Origin: Bauldia sp.
GTDB lineage: Bacteria > Pseudomonadota > Alphaproteobacteria > Rhizobiales > Kaistiaceae
Assembly (NCBI GenBank): GCA_020442095.1
Contig: JAGRKY010000845.1
Location: 1 to 5,362, forward strand
Reading direction: 5' to 3'
Length of the DNA stretch: 5,362 nucleotides
Shown: positions 1 through 5,362 of the stretch, in pieces
Position numbering within the stretch: the first letter of the stretch is position 1
How the letters are laid out: each line of letters starts with the position of its first letter
Program-made: the position numbers and the translations under genes
Notes under the pieces: model-generated
What the model saw: the letters and a program-made list of their open reading frames with translations, nothing else
Databases searched by the model: none
What the model was told of the DNA's origin: nothing

Positions 1-276
1 GGCGGATCCGCTTGGGTTGCGGCGGCTTCGTCGTTCATGCTTTTCGCCATCGGTGCGATCTTTCCGGTCGCTCCGTTCTTTTTCCTGACCGGGGCGACGG
101 CGGTGATCGCGAGTCTGGTTTCGGGCGGAATCGCACTGGCGCTGATCGGTTTCGGGACGTCGCTATTCACGGGGAGGGGCGTGGTTTTCTCGGCGGTCCG
201 GCAGATCCTGATCGGCTATGCGGCGGCCGGCGTCACCTATGCGGTCGGCGCGCTGGTTGGGGTGGCGCTGACATAA
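1..276 (+). CDS. VIT1/CCC1-family membrane transporter, C-terminal fragment
   Basis: This is the last 91 codons of a membrane protein, open at the left edge and ending at TAA 274-276. Three hydrophobic segments are visible at about residues 5-29, 34-56 and 69-90 of the fragment. The first holds GAIFPVAPFFFL and the second is followed by SLFTGR and then VRQILIG. This pattern matches the C-terminal membrane half of VIT1/CCC1 iron/manganese transporters. As I recall, the closest type is the alphaproteobacterial MbfA group, which carries a rubrerythrin-like ferritin domain in front of the VIT1 domain and exports iron at the inner membrane. The N-terminal half is outside the window, so MbfA cannot be told apart from a plain VIT protein. 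An ATG at 37 is internal to the domain and is not a credible start. The oxidoreductase gene follows 46 bp downstream on the same strand. The family call is fairly secure; the metal and direction of transport are inference. Confidence 0.8.
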   Translation, partial: GGSAWVAAASSFMLFAIGAIFPVAPFFFLTGATAVIASLVSGGIALALIGFGTSLFTGRGVVFSAVRQILIGYAAAGVTYAVGALVGVALT

Positions 277-305
277 TCCATTGAAAACACAGACATTTTC
301 AGGGG

Positions 306-314
306 AAGGAAGAG
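306..314 (+). promoter_or_regulatory. Ribosome binding site of the FAD oxidoreductase
   Basis: AAGGAAGAG lies 8 nt before ATG 323. It supports that start over the upstream in-frame TTG at 281, which has no Shine-Dalgarno-like sequence ahead of it. Confidence 0.6.
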
Positions 315-322
315 CGAGGCGG

Positions 323-1450
323 ATGAGGGTCCTGATATGCGGCGGCGGGGTGATCGGAGCGGCGACCGCCTATTTCCTGGCGAAGCGCGGCGTGGATGTC
401 ACCGTCGTCGAACGCACCGGGATCGCCTGCGCCGCATCCGGAAAAAGCGGGGGATTCCTGGGACTTGACTGGTGCGACGGGGGGCCGCTGGAGGGGCTGG
501 CGCGGCGCAGTTATGCCCTCCATGCCGCGCTGGCCGGGGAACTCGACGCGGACTATGGCTACCGGGCGATGACAACCTATTCCGGGTTCGCCGCTGCTAA
601 CCGAAAGTCCAGTATAAACAATGATTTCGGCGTAGGGTGGATCTCCGACGAGCTGGCTCTCGCATCGCAGCTCGGCACCGTCGAAACCACCGCGCAGGTC
701 GAGCCCGGCGCCTTCACCAGGGCGCTTGTGACGGCCGCGGAACGGCGGGCGGCGGGGGTGATACAGGGTACGGTCGCCGATCTGGCGCGATCGGACGACG
801 GCGGGACGGTGACGGGCGCGACCGTGACGGAGGGCGATTCATCCCGTCTCATCGAAGCGGACGCCGTCGTCCTCGCGATGGGTCCGTGGTCGATCCTTGC
901 GACCAAATGGGTGCCGCTTCCGGCGGTCTTCGGACTGAAGGGGCATAGCCTCGTCTTCGATACCCCCGAGGGGCTGCCCCCCGACGCGCTCTTCATCGAG
1001 TATCGCGAGGCGTCGGGAGCGACAGCGTCGCCGGAGGTGTTTCCGCGCAGCAACGGCACGACCTATGTCTGCGGCGTCTCCGCCCATGACAGTCCGCTGC
1101 CGGTCGACCCCGCGGACGTCACCCCGGATCCCGGATCGATCGAACGGCTGGAAGCGATCTGCGCGGCATTGTCGCCGGCGCTCGACCCGACCCGGATCAT
1201 CGCGCGGCAATCCTGTTTCCGCCCGGTCACCCAGGACGGGTTGCCGCTGATCGGCGCGATCCCCGGCGTTGGCAATGCCTATGTCGCGACCGGCCACAGC
1301 GTCTGGGGAATCCTCAACGCCCCGGCGACCGGGGAGGCGATGGCGGAACTGATCGTCGACGGCGCCGCGACGACGGTCGACCTCTCGGCCTTCGACCCCG
1401 GCCGCAGCCCGCCCTTCGATGCGAGCCGGCTGCAGACGGGGACGCTGTAG
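323..1450 (+). CDS. FAD-dependent oxidoreductase, DAO family (Tda3-like)
   Basis: The product has 375 residues. It opens with a Rossmann dinucleotide site: GGGVIG at residues 7-12, then an acidic residue (E30 in VVER) that should bind the adenosine ribose of FAD. Next comes ASGKSGGFLGLDWCDGG at about 38-54. AMGPWS (185-190) is the second FAD-contact motif. The C-terminal GHSVWGILNAPATG (324-337) is the usual FAD-closing segment of the DAO fold (Pfam DAO, glycine/D-amino-acid oxidase-like). The ASGK-GGFL-LDWCDG signature resembles, from memory, the Tda3/SpC1F5.03c-type oxidoreductases of fungi and plants rather than classical D-amino-acid dehydrogenases. The substrate is unknown. No signal peptide is seen, so it is probably cytoplasmic. 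I chose ATG 323 because it directly precedes the FAD site and has a purine-rich AAGGAAGAG at 306-314, 8 nt upstream. A TTG at 281 in the same frame would add 14 polar residues and lacks a ribosome site. The stop lies 9 bp from the converging DUF1254 gene. Confidence 0.88.
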   Translation: MRVLICGGGVIGAATAYFLAKRGVDVTVVERTGIACAASGKSGGFLGLDWCDGGPLEGLARRSYALHAALAGELDADYGYRAMTTYSGFAAANRKSSINNDFGVGWISDELALASQLGTVETTAQVEPGAFTRALVTAAERRAAGVIQGTVADLARSDDGGTVTGATVTEGDSSRLIEADAVVLAMGPWSILATKWVPLPAVFGLKGHSLVFDTPEGLPPDALFIEYREASGATASPEVFPRSNGTTYVCGVSAHDSPLPVDPADVTPDPGSIERLEAICAALSPALDPTRIIARQSCFRPVTQDGLPLIGAIPGVGNAYVATGHSVWGILNAPATGEAMAELIVDGAATTVDLSAFDPGRSPPFDASRLQTGTL

Positions 1451-1459
1451 ACCCTCAGG

Positions 1460-2458
1460 TCACCCCGCCGGCTCCGGCACCGGAAAGGTCCAGGAGCCAT
1501 CGAGAATCTCCGGGCCGGGCTCGTACATCCGCACCGTATAGTTCCAGCCGGTCGTGATCGGGATGCAGTTGATCCTGCCGTCGTCGCATCCGCCGAAATT
1601 GATGGTGATCGACCCGTCGGCGTTCGGTTCGGCGGTGACGTTATTATAGCTGTTCACGCCGCGATCATTCGCCTCGAGATAGCCGTTGGCGTTATAGACC
1701 GTGACCGACCAGAATTCGCCGACCGGCACATCCTTAGCCGTCAAAGTGTACGGCGTTGTGCCGTCATTTCCGTCGACGCTGGTGATCACATAGGTCGCGG
1801 CGGTCCGGGGCAGGCCACCCCAGCCGGCGGCGGCGCCGATGAGGTGGTCAATCGGCCGGGTCTCTTCCTTGCGTCCGAAGGCGTAGGCCGAGTTGAAACC
1901 GAGAACGGCAAAGTCATTGAGCGCCTTGCGGCCAGCGGCTAACGCCTTCTCGTCCCAGTCCGGTGCGTTGAACGGCCCCGCCCCGCCCCCAGCAATCGCG
2001 ATCGCATCCTGCGCGGCATGGGCGCTTTCGAGATCCTCAGGATCGCCGGGGTCGGTGAAGGTGCGGAAAATGACCTGGGCAAAGCGGGTTCCCACCGAAT
2101 CCTCGGTGAGATCGTAGGTTCCCGGCTTTGTCTCGACGAACATGTAGTGATCCTGATTGACCACATGCATCGACATATATCGCCCGCCGATCTCCGGCAG
2201 GGTGACGATTACCGGCTCGGAGAGGTCGAGGATCACCGATGAATAGAGCGTATCCTGGTTCGAGCGGATCACCGTCTGGTTCTCAGCCGTCACCGGATCG
2301 CGCTGATGGACGAGCTGGCCGACATCGGCGCCGACCGCTTTCAGGTTCGCACGGATGTTGTAGTCCGACTCGGCCCGGACGAAATTGTCGACCGTCACGT
2401 CCTCCGCGGATGCGGTGACCGGAGCCAGCAAGGCGGCAAAAAGTATCGTCCTTTTCAT
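1460..2458 (-). CDS. Exported DUF1254/DUF1214 protein, second of a tandem pair
   Basis: The product has 332 residues. The N terminus is a Sec signal peptide: MKRT, a hydrophobic stretch, then ASA with cleavage likely after A18. The DUF1254 region starts at VTVDNFVRA (21-29). It holds RSNQDTLYS (65-73) and GRYMSMHVVNQDHY (92-105), which match the family's N-x-DTLYS and RY motifs. A middle GWGGLP (212-217) links to the DUF1214 region, with FWSVTVYN near 249-256 and ending in GPEILDGSWTFP. The biochemical function of the family is not established to my knowledge; a periplasmic location follows from the signal. The only two cysteines of the mature protein are C291 and C298, six residues apart, and could form a disulfide. 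The start ATG has GGGAAGAG 5 nt upstream. The gene lies 32 bp after its paralog on the same strand, so the two are probably one operon. Its 3' end converges on the FAD oxidoreductase with 9 bp between stops. Confidence 0.9.
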   Translation of the reverse strand: MKRTILFAALLAPVTASAEDVTVDNFVRAESDYNIRANLKAVGADVGQLVHQRDPVTAENQTVIRSNQDTLYSSVILDLSEPVIVTLPEIGGRYMSMHVVNQDHYMFVETKPGTYDLTEDSVGTRFAQVIFRTFTDPGDPEDLESAHAAQDAIAIAGGGAGPFNAPDWDEKALAAGRKALNDFAVLGFNSAYAFGRKEETRPIDHLIGAAAGWGGLPRTAATYVITSVDGNDGTTPYTLTAKDVPVGEFWSVTVYNANGYLEANDRGVNSYNNVTAEPNADGSITINFGGCDDGRINCIPITTGWNYTVRMYEPGPEILDGSWTFPVPEPAG

Positions 2459-2463
2459 TGTTT

Positions 2464-2471
2464 CTCTTCCC
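2464..2471 (-). promoter_or_regulatory. Ribosome binding site of the second DUF1254 gene
   Basis: On the minus strand GGGAAGAG stands 5 nt before the ATG at 2458. It lies inside the 32-bp gap after the upstream paralog's stop, so the second gene has its own ribosome site within the presumed operon. The gap has little room for a separate promoter. Confidence 0.6.
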
Positions 2472-2490
2472 TGTCCTGGTTTCGCATCGG

Positions 2491-3531
2491 TCAGTTCGCC
2501 GGCTGGGCTTCGGGGAAGGTCCAGCTACCGTCGAGGATCTCGGGGCCCGGCCGATAGAGGCGAATGATGTAGTTCCAGCCCTCCATGATCGGCAGACAGT
2601 TCTTCCGTCCGTCGTCGCAGCCCCCCAAATGCACCGTCATCGAGCCGTCGTCGTTGCGCGTTCCGGTAACGCTGTTGATGTTGTAGGCGTTGCGATCGTT
2701 CGGCTCGAAGAATCCGCTCGCGTTGTAGAGGCTGATCGACCAGAAAGCGCCGACCGGTACGTCTTTCGGAACTTCGATCCTGTATTCGCCCGGCGGCAGG
2801 CCGGGGTCGACGTTCAGATAAAAGGCCTGCGTCTCGGGCAGGCCACCCCAGCCGCCGGCCGTGCCGAGCATATGCCGAACCGGGTCAACGTCCTGCTTCG
2901 CGCCGAACATCCGGGAACTGTCGGGTACGTAAGGTCCGAGCCCGAGGATCGCCTTGACCATTCCGTTGAAGCTGGCTCCGTCATAGTCGGGCGCGACGAA
3001 GGGCTTCGATGAACCGGCTTCGACGGTCATCTTGTCCTGGATCGCATTGACCGCCGCCACGTCGTCGGGATCGGCGGCGTCGACCAGCGTCCTGACGAAG
3101 ACGATGACGTAGGGCGTATCGAAGGTCTCCATGTCGAGCTTGTAAGCGCCGCCGCCGGAAAAGACGGCGTTGATGTAATGGTCCTGGTTGACGACCATGG
3201 CGCTCATGTAGCGGTCGCCGACCTCGGGCAACGTCAGTGTCGCCCCCTCGGTGATGTCGATGACGGCCGTGCTGTAAAGCGTATCGCGGTTCATCCTGAT
3301 CGTCGGCTGGTTGTCGATCGGGGTTGGGGCACGAAAATGGAAGAAGCGATTCACGCCTCCCGCGAGCGATACGTATTTGGCGAGCTCGATGTCGGTCGCG
3401 GCGCGAACAAAGTTGTCGACCGTGACAGGCACCGCAGCGACAGAATCCGGATTGTCGGCACCGGTCTGGGCGAAGGCGTTGGACGTAGCCAGCCACAACA
3501 GGGCTGTCGCAGCGAGAATGGTTTTTTTCAT
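2491..3531 (-). CDS. Exported DUF1254/DUF1214 protein, first of a tandem pair
   Basis: The product has 346 residues. The start chosen is MKKTILAATALL, a typical lysine-rich signal peptide, with cleavage likely after AFA (A21). An in-frame ATG at 3585 would put 18 polar residues ahead of the signal and has a poor context, whereas ATG 3531 has GGAGG 8 nt upstream. DUF1254 hallmarks are VTVDNFVRA (36-44), IRMNRDTLYS (78-87) and GDRYMSAMVVNQDHY (105-119). GWGGLP is at 227-232. The DUF1214 region follows, with FWSISLYN (263-270) and GPEILDGSWTFP near the end. The mature protein has only two cysteines, C305 and C312, at the same aligned places as in the downstream paralog. By hand alignment about 56 of the last 90 residues are identical to the paralog, without gaps; the N-terminal half is less alike. 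It is the first gene of the minus-strand operon, divergent from the DUF3604 gene. Molecular function is unknown; periplasmic location is inferred from the signal. Confidence 0.9.
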   Translation of the reverse strand: MKKTILAATALLWLATSNAFAQTGADNPDSVAAVPVTVDNFVRAATDIELAKYVSLAGGVNRFFHFRAPTPIDNQPTIRMNRDTLYSTAVIDITEGATLTLPEVGDRYMSAMVVNQDHYINAVFSGGGAYKLDMETFDTPYVIVFVRTLVDAADPDDVAAVNAIQDKMTVEAGSSKPFVAPDYDGASFNGMVKAILGLGPYVPDSSRMFGAKQDVDPVRHMLGTAGGWGGLPETQAFYLNVDPGLPPGEYRIEVPKDVPVGAFWSISLYNASGFFEPNDRNAYNINSVTGTRNDDGSMTVHLGGCDDGRKNCLPIMEGWNYIIRLYRPGPEILDGSWTFPEAQPAN

Positions 3532-3539
3532 GAAAATAT

Positions 3540-3544
3540 CCTCC
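3540..3544 (-). promoter_or_regulatory. Ribosome binding site of the first DUF1254 gene
   Basis: GGAGG on the minus strand lies 8 nt before ATG 3531 and fixes that start in preference to the in-frame ATG at 3585. A second purine run, AAAGGAG (3552-3558), lies slightly further upstream, but no start codon is correctly spaced for it. Confidence 0.75.
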
Positions 3545-3560
3545 GGTTCCGCTCCTTTGT

Positions 3561-3581
3561 GCCCGCCTGCGGGTGACGGGC
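3561..3581 (-). promoter_or_regulatory. Possible stem-loop in the leader of the DUF1254 operon
   Basis: GCCCG (3561-3565) and CGGGC (3577-3581) can pair around an 11-nt loop. A competing stem, CCCG/CGGG with a 4-nt loop (3562-3573), overlaps it, so the two folds exclude each other. In the minus-strand transcript the structure would sit just upstream of AAAGGAG and the GGAGG ribosome site. No U-run follows, so it is not an intrinsic terminator. In GC-rich DNA such short stems are common by chance; a regulatory role is speculative. Confidence 0.25.
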
Positions 3582-3610
3582 GCAACGCGATCCAAATGGC
3601 TGATGCAGAT

Positions 3611-3625
3611 CGATACGGGCTATCG
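3611..3625. repeat. Short dyad CGATA-N5-TATCG
   Basis: Perfect 5-bp arms around a 5-bp spacer in the middle of the divergent intergenic region. The size and symmetry would suit an operator for a dimeric regulator, but 5-bp arms are short and no regulator gene is in view. Confidence 0.3.
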
Positions 3626-3677
3626 CTCAGGTGCCATTAGCATGCGATTCGACGTGTCCTTGTCTTTGATGCACATT

Positions 3678-3750
3678 CAGGTCTGACATTACCTTCTTGT
3701 CATCGAATTGCGGAATGATTCGCCGATTGGCGGAATAAACGACAGACCTG
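3678..3750. repeat. 8-bp inverted repeat CAGGTCTG / CAGACCTG
   Basis: CAGGTCTG (3678-3685) recurs as its exact reverse complement at 3743-3750, directly next to the ribosome site of the DUF3604 gene. Each copy is itself nearly palindromic (CAG-N2-CTG). The copies could be two binding sites of one regulator, with centres 65 bp apart, or a long-range stem that would affect the ribosome site if the leader is transcribed from upstream of 3678. Chance occurrence in about 150 bp is not negligible. Confidence 0.3.
3711..3736. repeat. Direct repeat CGGAAT, 20 bp apart
   Basis: CGGAAT occurs at 3711-3716 and 3731-3736. Extended to 14 bp (from 3705 and 3725) the two copies match at 11 positions. The step is close to two helical turns, as in tandem activator sites. 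A CGCC-GATT-GGCG hairpin (3721-3732) overlaps the second copy. Position is about 30-60 bp before the DUF3604 start. Confidence 0.3.
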
Positions 3751-3756
3751 GGAGGG
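3750..3756 (+). promoter_or_regulatory. Ribosome binding site of the DUF3604 gene
   Basis: GGGAGGG ends 6 nt before ATG 3763, a strong Shine-Dalgarno match. It decides this start and places the signal peptide at the N terminus. Confidence 0.75.
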
Positions 3757-3762
3757 CTTCCG

Positions 3763-5362
3763 ATGACGATTCGTTTCGAGCATGCGGTTGCGGCCGCGGT
3801 TCTGATCCTTCACCTGGCGGCGGCGGAACAGGCATCCGCACAGGATGCCGACACCGCCATGGATTCAGGGACCTTCGACAAGGCGACCGCCGACCGGGCG
3901 TTTCCGGCCGAGAGGCCGTATTCGCCATGGGCCGGCCGCAACTTCCCGAGCCGCCCGCTCTTCGGCGACACCCACCTGCACACCTCCTTCTCGATGGATG
4001 CCGGCGCCTTCGGGGCGCGGCTCGGCCCGCGCGAGGCCTATCGCTTCGCCAAGGGCGAGGAGGTGATGGCGTCGTCCGGGCAGCCGGTGAAGCTGTCGCG
4101 GCCGCTCGACTTCCTGGTCGTTGCCGACCACTCCGACAACATGGGATTCTTCCCGCAGCTGCTTGCCGGCGATCCGAGCATCCTTGCCGACCCGACCGGG
4201 CGGCGCTGGTACGACATGATCCAGTCCGGAGACGGCGCGACGGCGGCGCTCGAGATCATCAGCGCCTTTTCGCAGGATACCTTTCCGCCGGCGCTGATCT
4301 ATTCGCCCGACTCGCGCGCCTATGAATCGGCGTGGGACGAGACGATTGCCGCCGCCGAAGAGGCGAACGATCCGGGACGGTTCACCGCCTTCATCGGCTA
4401 CGAGTGGACCTCGAATACCGGCGGCAACAATCTCCACCGCAACGTGATCTTCCGCGACAATGCCGACAAGGCGAGCCAGGTGGTTCCCTATACCGTCTAT
4501 CCGCCCGGCAGCGACAACCCCCGCGACCTCTGGAAGTGGATGGACGGCTACGAGGCGAAGACCGGCGGCAACGTCCTGGCGATCGCCCATAACGGCAACC
4601 TGTCGAACGGCCGGATGTTCCCGATGATCGAGCCGGGCACCGACAAGCCGCTCGACCGGGAATACGCGGAGACGCGGGCACGGTGGGAGCGCCTCTACGA
4701 GGCGACCCAGATCAAGGGTGACGGCGAGACCCATCCCTTCCTGTCGCCGAACGACGAGTTCGCCGACTTCGAAACCTGGGACAAGGGCAACCTCGACCTC
4801 AGCGTCAAGAAGACCCCGGAAATGCTCGAGTACGAATATGCACGCTCGGCGCTGAAGAACGGCCTGAAGCTCGAGGCGAGCCTCGGCGTCAATCCCTACA
4901 AGTTCGGCATGGTCGGCTCGACCGACGCCCATACCGGTCTCGCCGCCGTCGCCGAGGACAATTTCTTCGGCAAGACCTCGGCGATGGAACCCAGTCCCGA
5001 ACGGTTGCGGGCGGTGTTCGTCCAGAGCCCGAACGGGACGATCTTCGACTGGGAGGCTTCCGGCTCGGGCTATGCGGCGGTCTGGGCGCGGGAAAATACC
5101 CGCCAGTCGATCTTCGACGCGATGGAGCGGCGGGAGACCTATGCGACGACCGGGCCGCGGATGGTGGTCTGGCTGTTCGGCGGATTTGATTTCACGGCCG
5201 ACGACGCCAATACCCGGACGCCCGGCCTGATCGGCTATACCAAGGGCGTGCCGATGGGCGGCGACCTTGGCGACGCGCCCGACGGCAAGGCGCCGAGCTT
5301 CCTGGTCGCGGCGCTCAAGGATCCGATCGGCGCCAATCTCGATCGCTACCAGATCGTCAAGG
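3763..5362 (+). CDS. Exported DUF3604 protein with PHP-like metal motifs, 3' truncated
   Basis: The frame is open from ATG 3763 to the window end: 533 codons with no stop. DUF3604 proteins usually run somewhat beyond 600 residues, so roughly a sixth is probably missing. Residues 1-26 form a Sec signal peptide with cleavage likely after ASA (24-26), so the protein should be periplasmic. In order, the conserved blocks are GDTHLHTSFSMDA (68-80), VVADHSDNMG (119-128), FIGYEWTS (210-217), NNLHRN (222-227), IAHNGN (274-279) and GSTDAHTG (385-392). H71, H73, D122, H123, E214, H225, H276, D388 and H390 follow the order of metal ligands in PHP-type phosphoesterases, so a metal-dependent hydrolase is likely. 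The substrate is unknown. Some annotations would stop at 'DUF3604 domain-containing protein', and that family call is the safe one. It is divergent from the exported DUF1254 pair and may share regulation with it. Confidence 0.9.
   Translation, partial: MTIRFEHAVAAAVLILHLAAAEQASAQDADTAMDSGTFDKATADRAFPAERPYSPWAGRNFPSRPLFGDTHLHTSFSMDAGAFGARLGPREAYRFAKGEEVMASSGQPVKLSRPLDFLVVADHSDNMGFFPQLLAGDPSILADPTGRRWYDMIQSGDGATAALEIISAFSQDTFPPALIYSPDSRAYESAWDETIAAAEEANDPGRFTAFIGYEWTSNTGGNNLHRNVIFRDNADKASQVVPYTVYPPGSDNPRDLWKWMDGYEAKTGGNVLAIAHNGNLSNGRMFPMIEPGTDKPLDREYAETRARWERLYEATQIKGDGETHPFLSPNDEFADFETWDKGNLDLSVKKTPEMLEYEYARSALKNGLKLEASLGVNPYKFGMVGSTDAHTGLAAVAEDNFFGKTSAMEPSPERLRAVFVQSPNGTIFDWEASGSGYAAVWARENTRQSIFDAMERRETYATTGPRMVVWLFGGFDFTADDANTRTPGLIGYTKGVPMGGDLGDAPDGKAPSFLVAALKDPIGANLDRYQIVK

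Larger units (their letters stand above)
3532..3762. promoter_or_regulatory. Divergent intergenic region between the DUF1254 operon and the DUF3604 gene
   Basis: These 231 bp separate two divergently read signal-peptide genes and must hold both promoters. The part from about 3590 to 3740 is visibly richer in A/T than the flanking genes, as expected for control DNA. No strong -35/-10 pair stands out. Weak candidates are CTGACA (3684-3689) and TTGTCA (3698-3703) for the plus strand. On the minus strand TGCTAAT (rc of 3637-3643) resembles an extended -10, but no good -35 accompanies it. Short repeats include CAGGTCTG (3678-3685) with its reverse complement CAGACCTG (3743-3750), CGGAAT twice (3711, 3731), TGATGCA twice (3601, 3667), TCAGGT twice (3627, 3677) and a CGATA-N5-TATCG dyad (3611-3625). 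The promoter role is inferred from position; no site is assigned to a known regulator. Confidence 0.6.

Noticed and set aside
281..322. TTG start giving a 389-residue oxidoreductase
   Set aside because: No ribosome site precedes it and the added 14 residues are polar and precede the FAD site, which normally begins near the N terminus. ATG 323 is better.
839..1297. Minus-strand frames inside the FAD oxidoreductase gene
   Set aside because: They overlap the DAO-fold coding region and have Arg-rich composition typical of shadow frames.
1470..1498. GGCTCC...GGAGCC inverted repeat as a terminator
   Set aside because: The loop is 17 nt, no T-run follows on either strand, and it lies inside the coding end of the DUF1254 gene (the conserved LDGSW region).
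2458..3012. Plus-strand open frame of 184 codons opposite the first DUF1254 gene
   Set aside because: Antisense mirror of a well-supported coding region, with low-complexity Arg/Val-rich content and no family signal.
3532..3585. ATG 3585 as start of the first DUF1254 gene
   Set aside because: It would bury the lysine-led signal peptide behind 18 polar residues, while ATG 3531 has GGAGG at good spacing.
3865..4932. Long minus-strand open frame of 355 codons opposite the DUF3604 gene
   Set aside because: It lies wholly antisense to a gene with clear conserved motifs, is rich in Arg/Gly/Val as expected for a mirror frame of GC-rich codons, and shows no recognisable domain.
1..5362. Mobile element, CRISPR, tRNA or rRNA
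   Set aside because: No transposase or integrase motifs, no terminal repeats with target duplications, no regularly spaced repeats and no tRNA-like TTCGANNC arm in a cloverleaf context were found.

Overview
The window is a GC-rich, densely packed bacterial chromosomal segment. Codon use with a strong third-position G/C bias, tight gene spacing and the protein families present suggest an alphaproteobacterium (Hyphomicrobiales/Rhodospirillales-like). That assignment is inference from style and families; no rRNA or marker gene is present.

Layout. Positions 1-276 (+) are the 3' end of a VIT1/CCC1-type membrane transporter, with its start outside the window. It is followed closely by a FAD-dependent DAO-fold oxidoreductase (323-1450, +) that resembles the Tda3-like group. 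These two may share a transcript. Converging on them with only 9 bp between stop codons is a two-gene minus-strand operon (3531 down to 1460). It encodes two paralogous exported DUF1254/DUF1214 proteins separated by 32 bp. A 231-bp divergent intergenic region (3532-3762) holds several short inverted and direct repeats. It leads into a plus-strand gene for an exported DUF3604 protein (3763 to the window end, 3' truncated) with a PHP-like set of metal-ligand motifs.

How the parts may work together. Both DUF1254 proteins and the DUF3604 protein start with Sec-type signal peptides, so all three should act in the periplasm or be lipid-free secreted proteins. The divergent arrangement suggests shared control of an envelope or extracytoplasmic function, but the substrate cannot be read from the sequence. 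The two DUF1254 paralogs share an unusual Cys-X6-Cys pair where I recall the family normally having an Asn-Trp-Leu-Pro motif. No RNA genes, mobile elements, CRISPR arrays or convincing intrinsic terminators were seen. The most unusual material is the DUF1254 pair and DUF3604 divergon. It is built from known but functionally uncharacterised families, and I do not claim it is a demonstrated new system.
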